Assembly (NCBI GenBank): GCA_947568835.1
Contig: OX387610.1
Location: 17,159,050-17,223,049 of the forward strand
Reading direction: 5' to 3'
Length of the DNA: 64,000 bases
From: Protonemura montana
Taxonomy: Eukaryota > Arthropoda > Insecta > Plecoptera > Nemouridae
Shown: one piece after another, positions 1 through 12,663 of the stretch
Layout of the letters: the number at the start of each line of letters is the position of its first letter
How positions within the stretch are numbered: position 1 is the first letter of the stretch
The notes under the pieces: model-generated
Databases searched by the model: none
Seen by the model: the letters and a program-made list of their open reading frames with translations, nothing else
Told to the model about the DNA's origin: nothing
Position numbers and translations under genes: made by a program

Positions 1-180
1 TCTGCCACGCTAGCCAGTGGCTCCAGATTATCTGCCACGCTAGCCAGAGGCTCCAGACACTCTGCTACGCTAGCTAGACGCTCCAGACACTCTGCCTCGC
101 TAGCCAGGCGCTCCAGACACGCTGCCTCGCTACCCAGACGCTCCAGACTCTCTGTCTTGCTAGCTAGTCGCTCTAGACAC

Positions 181-1320
181 TAAGCCTCGGTAAAAAGACA
201 CTCCAGACACTTTTCCCCGCTTGCCAGACTCTCCAGACAGTCTGCCTTAGAAGCAAGACGCTCCAGACATTCTGCCTCACTTGCTAGACGCTCTAAACAC
301 TCTGTCTTAGAAGCAAGACGCTCCAGACACCCTGTCTCGCTTGCCAGACGCTCCAAACACTCTGTCTTAGAAGCAAGACGCTCCAGACACCCTGTTTGGC
401 ATGCCTGACGCTCCAGATACTCTGCTTTGCTTGCCAGACGCTCCAGACACTCTACCACGCTAGCCAGAAGCTACAGACACTCTACTTTGCTAGGAAGACG
501 CTTTAGACACTCTACCTCGGTAATAAAACGCTCCAGAAACTCTGCCTCGCTTGCAAGACGCTCCAGACTATCTGCCTTCCTAGCCAGACTCTTCAGAAGC
601 TCTGCCATGCTAGCAATTCGCTCCAGACACTTTGCCTCACTAGCAAGAAGCTCCAGGCACTCTGCTTTGCTTGCCAGACGCTCCAGACACTCATCCATGC
701 TAGCCAGACGCTCCAGACACGCTGCCTCGCTAAAAAGACGCTTCAGACACTCTGCCTCGCTAACAAGACGCTCTAGACACTCTGCTTTGCTAGCAAGACG
801 TTTCAGACACTCTTCCTCGCTAGCTAGACGCCCCAGACACTCTGCCTTGGTAGTAAGATGCTCCAGACTATCTGCCACGCTAGCTAGACGCTTCAGACAC
901 TCTGCATTGGTAGTTAGATGCTCCAGACTATCTGCCACGCTAGCTAGACGCTCCAGACACTCTGCCTTGGTAGTTAGATGCTCCAGACTATCTGACACGC
1001 TAGCTAGACGCTCCAGACACTCTGCCTCGCTACCCAGACGCTCCAGAAACTCTGCATCGCTAGATTGGCGTCAGACACTTTGCCTTGCTAGACAGACGCT
1101 CCATACACTCTCGTTTTATTGCAAATCGCTTCAGACACTTTGCCTCGGTAATATCACGCTCAAGAAACTCTGCCTCGCTAGCAAGACGCTCCAGACACTC
1201 TGCCACGCTAGTCAGACGCTCCAGACACTCTGCCTCGCTAGCAAGACGCTCCAGAATTTCTGCTTAACTATCCAGACGCTCCAGACACTCTGCCATGCTA
1301 GCCAGACGCTGCAGACACTC
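181..1320. repeat. X block 1 (divergent AT-richer units, 3' end missing)
   Basis: The block begins with the diagnostic string TAAGCCTCGGTAAAAAGAC at 181 and continues through divergent units with TTAGAAGCAAGACG (three near 247-385), TTTGGCATGCCTGACG (near 391) and GGTAGTTAGATGCTCC-type units (848, 908, 968). It contains a 28-bp unit near 1,060 whose 2-nt deletion shifts every reading frame. It lacks the AT-rich end seen in blocks 3-6 and joins ordinary units near 1,315. On the minus strand the first stop is TAG where most units have GAG. The block recurs six times, so it is an inherited sub-array. Confidence 0.85.
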
Positions 1321-2218
1321 TGATTCGCTACCCAGACGCTCCAGACACTCTGCTACGCTAGCTAGACGCTCCAGACACTCTGTCTTGCTACCCAGGCGCT
1401 CCAGACACTCTGCCTCGCTACCTAGACGCTCCAGACACTCTGTCTTGCTATCCAGACGCTCCAGACCCTCTGCTTTGCTAGCCAGGCGCTCCAGACACTC
1501 TGATTCGCTACCCAGACGCTCCAGACACTTTGCCTAGCTACTTAGACACACTAGACACTCTGCTTCGCTAGCTAGACGCTCCAGACACTCTGCCTTGCTA
1601 CCCAGACCCTCCAGACACTCTGCCTTCCTAGCCGGGTTCTCCAGACACTCTGACATGGTAGCCAGAGATTTCAGACACTCTGCTACGCTAGCTAGACGCT
1701 CCAGACACTCTGCCACGCTAGCAAGACGCTCCAGACACTCTGCCTCGCTACCCAGACGCTCAAGAGACTCTGCCTCGCAAGCCAGGCGCTTTAGACACTC
1801 TGCCTCGCTAGCTAGACGCTCCAGACACTCTACCATGCTAGCCAGACGCTATAGACTATCCGCCACGCTAGCCATAGGCTCCAGACAATCTGCCACGCTA
1901 GCAAGACGCTCCAGACACTCAGCTACGCTCGCCGGACGCTCCAGACACTCTGCCTCGCTATTCAGACGCTCCAGTTACTCTACCATGCTAGCTAGACTCT
2001 CCAGACACTCTGCCTCGCTAGCCAGGCGCTCCAGGCACTCTGCCTCGCTACCCAGACGCCCCAGACACTCTGCTACGCTAGCTAGACGCTCCAGACACTC
2101 TGTCTTGCTACCCAGACGCTCCAGACACTCTGCTACGCTAGCTAGACGCTCCAGACACTCTGTCTTGCTACCCAGACGCTCCAGACTCTCTGTCTTGCTA
2201 GCTAGTCGCTCTAGACAC

Positions 2219-3090
2219 TAAGCCTCGGTAAAAAGACACTCCAGACACTTTTCCCCGCTTGCCAGACTCTCCAGACAGTCTGCCTTAGAAGCAAGACGCT
2301 CCAGACATTCTGCCTCACTTGCTAGACGCTCTAAACACTCAGTCTTAGAAGCAAGACGCTCCAGACACCCTGTCTCGCTTGCCAGACGCTCCAAACACTC
2401 TGTCTTAGAAGCAAGACGCTCCAGACACCCTGTTTGGCATGCCTGACGCTCCAGGCACTCTGCTTTGCTTGCCAGACGCTCCAGACACTCATCCATGCTA
2501 GCCAGACGCTCCAGACACGCTGCCTCGCTAAAAAGACGCTTCAGACACTCTGCCTCGCTAACAAGACGCTCTAGACACTCTGCTTTGCTAGCAAGACGTT
2601 TCAGACACTCTTCCTCGCTAGCTAGACGCCCCAGACACTCTGCCTTGGTAGTAAGATGCTCCAGACTATCTGCCACGCTAGCTAGACGCTCCAGACACTC
2701 TGCATTGGTAGTTAGATGATCCAGACTATCTGCCACGCTAGCTAGACGCTCCAGACACTCTGCCTCGCTACCCAGACGCTCCAGAAACTCTGCCTCGCTA
2801 GATTGGCGTCAGACACTTTGCCTTGCTAGACAGACGCTCCATACACTCTCGTTTTATTGCAAATCGCTTCAGACACTTTGCCTCGGTAATATCACGCTCA
2901 AGAAACTCTGCTTTGCTAGCAAGACGCTCCAGACACTCTGCCACGCTAGTCAGACGCTCCAGACACTCTGCCTCGCTAGCAAGACGCTCCAGAATTTCTG
3001 CTTAACTATCCAGACGCTCCAGACACTCTGCCATGCTAGCCAGACGCTGCAGACACTCTGCCTCACTAGCAAAAAGCTCCAGACACTCTG
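2219..3090. repeat. X block 2 (internally deleted copy)
   Basis: The same opening string occurs at 2,219 and the same order of variants follows block 1, but exactly 240 bp (eight units) are absent. The offset to block 1 changes from 2,038 before the junction to 1,798 after it. The junction lies where block 1 has two copies of CTCTGCTTTGCTTGCCAGACG-like units (near 420 and 660), as expected for recombination between near-identical monomers. The 28-bp unit recurs near 2,810. In the minus frame a TAA replaces a Lys codon near 3,002. The AT-rich end is missing. Confidence 0.85.
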
Positions 3091-3501
3091 TCTTGCTATC
3101 CAGACGCTCCAGACCCTCTGCTTCGCTAGCCAGGCGCTCCAGACACTCTGATTCGCTACCCAGACGCTCCAGACACTCTGCTACGCTAGCTAGACGCTCC
3201 AGACACTCTGTCTTGCTACCCAGACGCTCCAGACTATCTGCCACGCTAGCCAGTGGCTCCAGATTATCTGCCACGCTAGCCAGAGGCTCCAGACACTCTG
3301 CTACGCTAGCTAGACGCTCCAGACACTCTGCCACGCTAGCCAGCCGCTCCAGACACTCTGCCATGCTAGCCCGACGTTTCAGACTTACTGCCACGCGAGC
3401 CAGAGGTTTCAGACACTCTGCTACGCTAGCTAGACTCTCCAGACTCTCTGCCTCGCTAGCTAGACGCTCCAGACACTCTGCCTTGCTACCCAGACCCTCC
3501 A

Positions 3502-4879
3502 GACACTCTGCCTCGCTAGCCAGGCGCTCCAGACACGCTGCCTCGCTACCCAGACGCTCCAGACTCTCTGTCTTGCTAGCTAGTCGCTCTAGACACTAAG
3601 CCTCGGTAAAAAGACACTCCAGACACTTTTCCCCGCTTGCCAGACTCTCCAGACAGTCTGCCTTAGAAGCAAGACGCTCCAGACATTCTGCCTCACTTGC
3701 TAGACGCTCTAAACACTCTGTCTTAGAAGCAAGACGCTCCAGACACCCTGTCTCGCTTGCCAGACGCTCCAAACACTCTGTCTTAGAAGCAAGACGCTCC
3801 AGACACCCTGTTTGGCATGCCTGACGCTCCAGATACTCTGCTTTGCTTGCCAGACGCTCCAGACACTCTACCACGCTAGCCAAAAGCTACAGACCCCCTT
3901 CTTTGCTAGGAAGACGCTTTAGACACTCTACCTCGGTAATAAAACGCTCCAGAAACTCTGCCTCGCTTGCAAGACGCTCCAGACTATCTGCCTTCCTAGC
4001 CAGACTCTTCAGAAGCTCTGCCATGCTTGCAATTCGCTCCAGACACTTTGCCTCACTAGCAAGAAGCTCCAGGCACTCTGCTTTGCTTGCCAGACGCTCC
4101 AGACACTCATCCATGCTAGCCAGACGCTCCAGACACTCTGCTTTGCTAGCAAGACGTTTCAGACACTCTTCCTCGCTAGCTAGACGCCCCAGACACTCTG
4201 CCTTGGAAGTAAGATGATCCAGACTATCTGCCACGCTAGCTAGACGCTCCAGACACTCTGCATTGGTAGTTAGATGCTCCAGACTATCTGCCACGCTAGC
4301 TAGACGCTCCAGACACTCTGCCTCGCTACCCAGACGCTCCAGAAACTCTGCCTCGCTAGATTGGCGTCAGATACTTTGCCTTGCTAGACAGACGCTCCAT
4401 ACACTCTCGTTTTATTGCAAATCGCTTCAGACACTTTGCCTCGGTAATAACACGCACAAGAAACTCTGCCTCGCTAGCATGACGCTCCAGACACTCTGCC
4501 ACGCTAGTCAGACGCTCCAGACACTCTGCCTCGCTAGCAAGACGCTCCAGAATTTCTGCTTTACTATCCAGACGCTCCAGACACTCTGCCATGCTAGCCA
4601 GACGCTGCAGACACTCTGCCTCACTAGCAAAAAGCTCCAGACACTCTGCATCGCTACCCAGGCGCTCCAGACGCTTTGCTTTAATATTTTAATGCTTTAA
4701 ACACTCTGCTACGCTAGCCAGTGGCTCCAGACACTCTGCCACGCTAGCTTGACGCTCTAGGCACTCTGCCTCGCTATTTAGTAGCTCCAGAAACTCTGCC
4801 TCGCTAGCCAGGCACTCCAGACACTCTGGCTCGCTACCAGGACGCTCCAGACACTCTGCCTTCCTAGCCAGCCGCTCCA
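3502..4879. repeat. 1,378-bp tandem duplication, copy 1
   Basis: This segment and the next are direct neighbours with an offset of 1,378 bp throughout (46 units minus the 2-nt deletion inside X). Each copy holds one X block plus flanking ordinary units. I saw no difference between the copies on reading through them. The boundary is placed where upstream sequence stops matching (CTTGCTACCCAGACCCTCC before copy 1, CTTCCTAGCCAGCCGCTCC before copy 2) and is good to about one monomer. Confidence 0.85.
3597..4702. repeat. X block 3 (complete, with AT-rich end)
   Basis: Complete form of the X block: TAAGCCTCGGTAAAAAGAC opening, TTAGAAGCAAGACG units, the CATGCCTGACG unit, GGTAGTTAGATG unit, the 28-bp GATTGGCGTCAG unit near 4,360, and the terminal AT-rich island at 4,681-4,702 (TTAATATTTTAATGC core). 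In the minus decapeptide frame the island still aligns codon for codon with ordinary units, but a Leu codon has become TAA. It has a distinctive CAGACCCCCTTCTTTGC variant near 3,890 shared with blocks 4 and 5. Confidence 0.85.
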
Positions 4880-6257
4880 GACACTCTGCCTCGCTAGCCA
4901 GGCGCTCCAGACACGCTGCCTCGCTACCCAGACGCTCCAGACTCTCTGTCTTGCTAGCTAGTCGCTCTAGACACTAAGCCTCGGTAAAAAGACACTCCAG
5001 ACACTTTTCCCCGCTTGCCAGACTCTCCAGACAGTCTGCCTTAGAAGCAAGACGCTCCAGACATTCTGCCTCACTTGCTAGACGCTCTAAACACTCTGTC
5101 TTAGAAGCAAGACGCTCCAGACACCCTGTCTCGCTTGCCAGACGCTCCAAACACTCTGTCTTAGAAGCAAGACGCTCCAGACACCCTGTTTGGCATGCCT
5201 GACGCTCCAGATACTCTGCTTTGCTTGCCAGACGCTCCAGACACTCTACCACGCTAGCCAAAAGCTACAGACCCCCTTCTTTGCTAGGAAGACGCTTTAG
5301 ACACTCTACCTCGGTAATAAAACGCTCCAGAAACTCTGCCTCGCTTGCAAGACGCTCCAGACTATCTGCCTTCCTAGCCAGACTCTTCAGAAGCTCTGCC
5401 ATGCTTGCAATTCGCTCCAGACACTTTGCCTCACTAGCAAGAAGCTCCAGGCACTCTGCTTTGCTTGCCAGACGCTCCAGACACTCATCCATGCTAGCCA
5501 GACGCTCCAGACACTCTGCTTTGCTAGCAAGACGTTTCAGACACTCTTCCTCGCTAGCTAGACGCCCCAGACACTCTGCCTTGGAAGTAAGATGATCCAG
5601 ACTATCTGCCACGCTAGCTAGACGCTCCAGACACTCTGCATTGGTAGTTAGATGCTCCAGACTATCTGCCACGCTAGCTAGACGCTCCAGACACTCTGCC
5701 TCGCTACCCAGACGCTCCAGAAACTCTGCCTCGCTAGATTGGCGTCAGATACTTTGCCTTGCTAGACAGACGCTCCATACACTCTCGTTTTATTGCAAAT
5801 CGCTTCAGACACTTTGCCTCGGTAATAACACGCACAAGAAACTCTGCCTCGCTAGCATGACGCTCCAGACACTCTGCCACGCTAGTCAGACGCTCCAGAC
5901 ACTCTGCCTCGCTAGCAAGACGCTCCAGAATTTCTGCTTTACTATCCAGACGCTCCAGACACTCTGCCATGCTAGCCAGACGCTGCAGACACTCTGCCTC
6001 ACTAGCAAAAAGCTCCAGACACTCTGCATCGCTACCCAGGCGCTCCAGACGCTTTGCTTTAATATTTTAATGCTTTAAACACTCTGCTACGCTAGCCAGT
6101 GGCTCCAGACACTCTGCCACGCTAGCTTGACGCTCTAGGCACTCTGCCTCGCTATTTAGTAGCTCCAGAAACTCTGCCTCGCTAGCCAGGCACTCCAGAC
6201 ACTCTGGCTCGCTACCAGGACGCTCCAGACACTCTGCCTTCCTAGCCAGCCGCTCCA
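4880..6257. repeat. 1,378-bp tandem duplication, copy 2
   Basis: Second copy of the preceding segment, holding X block 4. All landmarks are displaced by exactly 1,378: the X opening 3,597 to 4,975, the 28-bp unit about 4,360 to about 5,740, and the AT-rich island 4,681 to 6,059. The near identity implies a young duplication within an otherwise diverged domain; an assembly duplication cannot be excluded from sequence alone. Confidence 0.85.
4975..6080. repeat. X block 4 (duplicate of X block 3)
   Basis: Copy of X block 3 carried by the 1,378-bp tandem duplication; every internal landmark, including the AT-rich island at 6,059-6,080, is displaced by 1,378 bp. It continues without a break into ordinary left-domain units such as the GCTAGCTTGACGCTCTAGG unit near 6,120. 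Confidence 0.85.
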
Positions 6258-9200
6258 GACACTCTGCCATGCTAGCCAGAGATTACAGACACTCTGCTAC
6301 GCTAGCTAGACGCTCCAGACACTCTGCCACGCTAGCTAGAAGCTCCAGACACTCTGCCTTGCTACTTAGACCCTTCAGACACTCTGCCTCGCTAGCCAGG
6401 CGCTCCAGACACTCTGCCTCGCTACCCAGACGCTCCAGACTATCTGCCACGCTAGCCAATGGCTCCAGAATATTTGCCACGCTAGCCAGAGGCTCCAGAC
6501 ACTCTGCCACGCTAGCTGGACGCTCCAGACACTCTGCATCGCTAACCAGGCGCTCCAGACACTCTGCCTCGCTTTCCAGACGCTCCAGACACTCTGCCTC
6601 GCTACCCAGACGCTCCAGACACTCTGCCTCCCTAGCCAGCCGCTCCAGACACTCTGCCATGCTAGCCAGAGATTTCAGACACTCTGCTACGCTAGCTAGA
6701 CGCTCCAGACACTCTGCCACGCTAGCTAGACGCTCTAGACACTCTGCCTTGCTACCCAGACCCTCCAGACACTCTGCCCCGCTAGCCAGGCGCTCCAGAC
6801 ACTCTGCCTCGCTACCCAGACGCTCCAGACACTTTGCCTCGCTAGCCAGGCGCTCCAGACACTCTGCCTCGCTACCTAGACGCTTCAGACTATCTGCCAC
6901 GCTAGCCAGTTGCTCCAGACACTCTGCCACGCTAGCTAGACGCTCCAGGCACTCTGCCTCGCTACTAAGACGCTCCAGACACTCTGCCTCGCTAGCGAGG
7001 CATTCCAGACACTCTGGTTCGCTACTCAGACGCTCCAGACACTCTGCCACGCTAGCTAGACGCTCCAGACACTCTGCCACGCTAGCCAGACGCTCCAGAC
7101 ACTCTGATTCGCTACCCAGACGTTCCAGACACTTTCCCTCGCTCCCCAGACGCTCCGGACACTCTGCCTCGCTAGCCAGCCGCTTTAGACACTCTGCCAC
7201 GCTAGCCAAACGCTCCAGACACTTTGCTACGCTAGCCAGACGCTCCAGACACTCTGATTCGCTACCCAGACGTTCCAGACACTTTGCCTTGCCACCCAGA
7301 CGCTCCAGACACTCTGCATCGCTAACCAGGCGCTCCAGACACTCTGCCTCGCTATCCAGACGCTCCAGACACTCTGCCTCGCTACCCAGACGCTCCAGAC
7401 ACTCTGCCTCCCTAGCCAGCCGCTCCAGACACTCTGCCATGCTAGCCAGAGATTTCAGACACTCTGCTACGCTAGCTAGACGCTCCAGACACTCTGCCAC
7501 GCTAGCTAGACGCTCCAGACACTCTGCCTTACTACCCAGACCCTCCAGACACTCTGCCCCGCTAGCCAGGCGCTCCAGACACTCTGCCTCGCTACCCAGA
7601 CGCTCCAGAAACTCTGCCACGCTAGCCAGACGATCCAGACACTTTGCCTCGCTACCCAGACGCTCCGGAGATTCTGCCTCGCTAGCCAGACGCTCAAGAC
7701 ACTCTGCCTCGCTAGCTAGACGCTCTAGACACTCTGCCATGCTAACCAGACGCCCTAGACTATCTGCCACGCTAGCCATAGGCTCCAGACACTCTGCCAC
7801 GCCAGCAAGTTACTTTAGACACTCTGTTTCGCTAGCTAGACGGTCCAGACACTCAGCCATGCTAGCCAGACGCTCCAGGTACTCTGCCTTGCTACCCAGA
7901 CGCTCCAGACACACTGCCTCGCTTGCCAGGCGCTCAAAACACTCTGCCACGCTAGCAAGACGCTCCAGACACTCTGCCACGCTAGCCAGACGCTCCAGAC
8001 ACTCTGCCACGCTAGCAAGATGCTCCAGACACTCTGCCTCGCTACCCAGACGCTCAAGAGACTCTGCCTCGCTAGCCAGGCGCTTTAGACACTCTGCCTC
8101 GCTAGCTAGACGCTCCAGACACTCTACCATGCTAGCCAGACGCTATAGACTATCCGCCACGCTAGCCATAGGCTCCAGACACTCTGCCACGCTAGCAAGA
8201 CGCTCCAGACACTCAGCCACGCTCGCCAGACGCTCCAGACACTCTGCCTCGCTATTCAGACGCTCCAGTTACTCTACCATGCTAGCTAGACGCTCCAGAC
8301 ACTCTGCCTCGCTAGCCAGGCGCTCCAGACACTCTGCCTCGCTACCCAGACGCTCCAGACTCTCTGTCTTGCTACCCAGGCGCTCCAGAAACTCTGCCTC
8401 GCTACCCAGACGCTCCAGACACTCTGCTACGCTAGCTAGACGCTCCAGACACTCTGCTTCGCTAGCTAGACGCTCCAGACACTCTGCCTTGCTACCCAGA
8501 CCCTCCAGACACTCTGCCTCGCTAGCCAGGCGCTCCAGACACGCTGCCTCGCTACCCAGACGCTCCAGACTATCTGCCACGCTAGCCAGTGGCTCCAGAT
8601 TATCTGCCACGCTAGCCAGAGGCTCCAGACACTCTGCCACGCTAGCAAGACGCTCCAGACACTCTGCCTCGCTAGCCAGGCGCTCCAGACACTCTGCCTT
8701 GCTACCCAAAATCTCCAGACACTCTGCCATGCTAGCCAGAGATTTCAGACACTCTGCTACGCTAGCTAGACGCTCCAGACACTCTGCCACGCTATCTTGA
8801 CGCTCCAGACACTCTGCCTTGCTACTAAGACCCTCCAGACACTCTGCCTCGCTAGCCAGGAGCTCCAGACACTCTGCCTCGCTACCCAGACGCTCTAGAC
8901 ACTCTGCCTCGCTAGCCAGCCGCTCCAGACACTCTGCCATGCCAGCCAGACGTTTCAGACTTACTGCCACGCTAGCCAGAGGTTTCAGACACTCTGCTAC
9001 GCTAGCTAGACTCTCCAGACTCTCTGCCTCGCTAGCTAGATGCTCCAGACTCTCTGCCTCGCTAGCTAGATGCTCCAGACACTCTACCTCGCTAGCCAGG
9101 CGCTCCAGACACGCTGCCTCGCTACCCAGACGCTCCAGACTATCTGCCACGCTAGCCAGTGGCTCCAGATTATCTGCCACGCTTGCCAGAGGCTCCAGAC

Positions 9201-9330
9201 ACTCTGCTACGCTAGCTAGACGCTCCAGACACTCTGCCACGCTAGCCAGCCGCTCCAGACACTCTGCCATGCTAGCCAGACGTTTCAGACTTACAGCCAC
9301 GCTAGTAAGACGCTCCAGACACTCTGCCAC
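6067..9330. repeat. Left-domain duplication, copy A (diverged)
   Basis: An ordered string of unit variants here is repeated in 9,517-12,663. The offset is 3,450 bp at the 5' part (6,269 versus 9,719) and 3,210 bp further on (7,810 versus 11,020; 8,269 versus 11,479), so at least one net 240-bp length difference separates the copies. Examples of shared rare units are GCAAGTTACTTTAGACAC near 7,805 and CGCTATAGACTATCCGCC near 8,130. Copies differ by many substitutions and several unit gains or losses, so this duplication is older than the 1,378-bp one. Ends are approximate. Confidence 0.7.
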
Positions 9331-9530
9331 GCTAGTCAGACGCTCCAGACACTCTGCCTCGCTAGCAAGACGCTCCAGAATTTCTGCTTAACTATCCAGA
9401 CGCTCCAGACACTCTGCCATGCTAGCCAGACGCTGCAGACACTCTGCCTCACTAGCAAAAAGCTCCAGACACTCTGCATCGCTACCCAGGCGCTCCAGAC
9501 GCTTTGCTTTAATATTTTAATGCTTTAAAC
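9303..9530. repeat. X block tail (partial copy)
   Basis: Only the last part of an X block is present: the CCAGAATTTCTGCTTAACTA unit, the GCTGCAGACAC unit, the GCAAAAAGCTCC unit and the AT-rich island at 9,509-9,530. The upstream part is replaced by ordinary units, so this is a recombinant or truncated copy joined near 9,303. Confidence 0.75.
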
Positions 9531-12500
9531 ACTCTGTTTCGCTAGCCAGTGGCTCCAGACACTCTGCCACGCTAGCTTGACGCTCCAGGCACTCTGCCTC
9601 GCTATTTAGACGCTCCAGAAACTCTGCCTCGCTAGCCAGGCACTCCAGACACTCTGGCTCGCTACCAGGACGCTCCAGACACTCTGCCTTCCTAGCCAGC
9701 CGCTCCAGACACTCTGCCATGCTAGCCAGAGATTTCAGACACTCTGCTACGCTAGATAGACGCTCCAGACACTCTGCCACGCTAGCTAGAAGCTCCAGAC
9801 ACTCTGCCTTGCTACTTAGACCCTCCAGACACTCTGCCTCGCTAGCCAGGCGCTCCAGACACTCTGCCTCGCTACCCAGACGCTCCAGACTACCTGCCAC
9901 GCTAGCCAGTGGCTCCAGAATATTTGCCACGCTAGCCAGAGGCTCCAGACACTCTGCCACGCTAGCTAGACGCTCCAGACACTCTGCATCGCTAACCAGG
10001 CGCTCCAGACACTCTGCCTCGCTATCCAGACGCTCCAGACACTCTGCCTCGCTACCCAGACGCTCCAGACACTCTGCCTCCCTAGCCAGCCGCTCCAGAC
10101 ACTCTGCCATGCTAGCCAGAGATTTCAGACACTCTGCTACGCTAGCTAGACGCTCCAGACACTCTGTTACGCTAGCTAGAAGCTCCAGACACTCTGCCTT
10201 GCTACTAAGTCCCTCCAGACACTCTGCCTCGCTAGCCAGGCGCTCCAGACACTCTGCCTCGCTACCCAGACGCTCCAGACTATCTGCCACGCTAGCCAGT
10301 GGCTCCAGAATATTTGCCACGCTAGCCAGAGGCTCCAGACACTCTGCCACGCTAGCAAGACGCTCCAGACACTCTGCATCGCTAACCAGGCGCTCCAGAC
10401 ACTCTGCCTCGCTATTGAGACGCTCCAGTCACTCTGCCTCGCTACCCAGACGCTCCAGACACTCTGCCTCCCTAGCCAGCCGCTCCAGACACTCTGCCTT
10501 GCTACCCAGACCCTCCAGACACTCTGCCATGCTAGCCAGAGATTTCAGACACTCTGCTACGCTAGCTAGACGCTCCAGACACTCTGCCACGCTAGCTAGA
10601 CGCTCCAGACACTCTGCCTTGCTACCCAGACCCTCCAGACACTCTGCCCCGCTAGCCAGGCGCTCCAGACACTTTGCCTCGCTACCCAGACGCTCCGGAG
10701 ACTCTGCCTCGCTAGCCAGACGCTCCAGAAACTCTGCCTCGCTAGCCAGACGCTCTAGACACTCTGCCATGCTAACCAGACGCCCTAGACTATCTGCCAC
10801 GCTAGCCATAGGCTCCAGACACTCTGCCACGCTAGCAAGACGCTCCAGTTACTCTACCATGCTAGCTAGACGCTCCAGACACACTGCCTCGCCAGCCAGG
10901 CGCTCCAGACACTCTGGCTCGCTACCCAGATGCTCCAGACACTCTGCCTCGCTAGCTAGGCGCTCCAGACACTCTGCCTCGCTACCCAGACGCTCCAGGC
11001 ACTCTGCCTCGCCAGCAAGTTACTTTAGACACTCTGTTTCGCTAGCTAGACGGTCCAGACACTCAGCCATGCTAGCCAGACGCTCCAGGTACTCTGCCTT
11101 GCTACCCAGACGCTCCAGACACACTGCCTCGCTTGCCAGGCGCTCAAAACACTCTGCCACGCTAGCAAGACGCTCCAGACACTCTGCCACGCTAGCCAGA
11201 CGCTCCAGACACTCTGCCACGCTAGCAAGACGCTCCAGACACTCTGCCTCGCTACCCAGACGCTCAAGAGACTCTGCCTCGCTAGCCAGGCGCTTTAGAC
11301 ACTCTGCCTCGCTAGCTAGACGCTCCAGACACTCTACCATGCTAGCCAGACGCTATAGACTATCCGCCACGCTAGCCATAGGCTCCAGACACTCTGCCAC
11401 GCTAGCAAGACGCTCCAGACACTCAGCCACGCTCGCCAGACGCTCCAGACACTCTGCCTCGCTATTCAGACGCTCCAGTTACTCTACCATGCTAGCTAGA
11501 CGCTCCAGACACTCTGCCTCGCTAGCCAGGCGCTCCAGACACTCTGCCTCGCTACCCAGACGCTCCAGACTCTCTGTCTTGCTACCCAGGCGCTCCAGAC
11601 ACTCTGCCTCGCTACCCAGACGCTCCAGACACTCTGCTACGCTAGCTAGACGCTCCAGACACTCTGTCTTGCTATCCAGACGCTCCAGACCCTCTGCTTT
11701 GCTAGCCAGGCGCTCCAGACACTCTGATTCGCTACCCAGACGCTCCAGACACTTTGCCTCGCTACTTAGACACACCAGACACTCTGCTTCGCTAGCTAGA
11801 CGCTCCAGACACTCTGCCTTGCTACTCAGACCCTCCAGACACTCTGCCTCGCTAGCCAGGCGCTCCAGACACGCTGCCTCGCTACCCAGACGCTCCAGAC
11901 TATCTGCCACGCTAGCCAGTGGCTCCAGATTATCTGCCACGCTAGCCAGAGGCTCCAGACACTCTGCCACGCTAGCAAGACGCTCCAGACACTCTGCCTC
12001 GCTAGCCAGGCGCTCCAGACACTCTGCCTTGCTACCCAAAATCTCCAGACACTCTGCCTCGCTAGCCAGCCGCTCCAGACACTCTGCCATGCTAGCCAGA
12101 GATTTCAGACACTCTGCTACGCTAGCTAGACGCTCCAGACACTCTGCCACGCTATCTTGACGCTCCAGACACTCTGCCTTGCTACTAAGACCCTCCAGAC
12201 ACTCTGCCTCGCTAGCCAGGCGCTCCAGACACTCTGCCTCGCTACCCAGACGCTCTAGTAGACACTCTGCCTCGCTAGCCAGCCGCTCCAGACACTCTGC
12301 CATGACAGCCAGACGTTTCAGACTTACTGCCACGCTAGCCAGAGGTTTCAGACACTCTGCTACGCTAGCTAGACTCTCCAGACTCTCTGCCTCGCTAGCT
12401 AGATGCTCCAGACACTCTGCCTTGCTACCCAGACCCTCCAGACACTCTACCTCGCTAGCCAGGCGCTCCAGACACGCTGCCTCGCTACCCAGACGCTCCA

Positions 12501-12663
12501 GACTATCTGCCACGCTAGCCAGTGGCTCCAGATTATCTGCCACGCTAGCCAGAGGCTCCAGACACTCTGCTACGCTAGCTAGACGCTCCAGACACTCTGC
12601 CACGCTAGCCAGCCGCTCCAGACACTCTGCCATGCTAGCCCGACGTTTCAGACTTACTGCCAC
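9517..12663. repeat. Left-domain duplication, copy B (diverged)
   Basis: Partner of 6,067-9,330, with the same order of diagnostic units, including the GCAAGTTACTTTAGACAC unit near 11,010 and CGCTATAGACTATCCGCC near 11,350. It differs by insertions and losses of whole units near 10,500 and 10,860-10,990 and by a 3-nt insertion near 12,250 that makes a 33-bp unit (CTCTAGTAGACAC) and one extra Leu codon in the minus frame. A TGA interrupts the minus decapeptide frame at 10,429. Ends are approximate. Confidence 0.7.

Noticed and set aside
4681-4702. AT-rich string as a TATA box or promoter
   Set aside because: It aligns unit for unit with the monomer, recurs only as part of X blocks, and no gene-like sequence follows on either strand.
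6269-12160. Long plus-strand open runs (843 codons at 6,269-8,800 and 813 codons at 9,719-12,160) reading a Ser/Arg/His-rich decapeptide SASLARRSRH, resembling an SR-type protein
   Set aside because: The consensus monomer has no stop in this frame, so long runs arise without selection. The frame mirrors the minus frame with shared third positions, and Arg-site variation fits the minus frame better. No non-repeat domain or start context is present.
12240-12275. The 33-bp unit as an insertion of foreign sequence
   Set aside because: The extra three bases (TAG within CTCTAGTAGACAC) are a micro-duplication of the adjacent TAG; the related unit near 18,945 lacks it.
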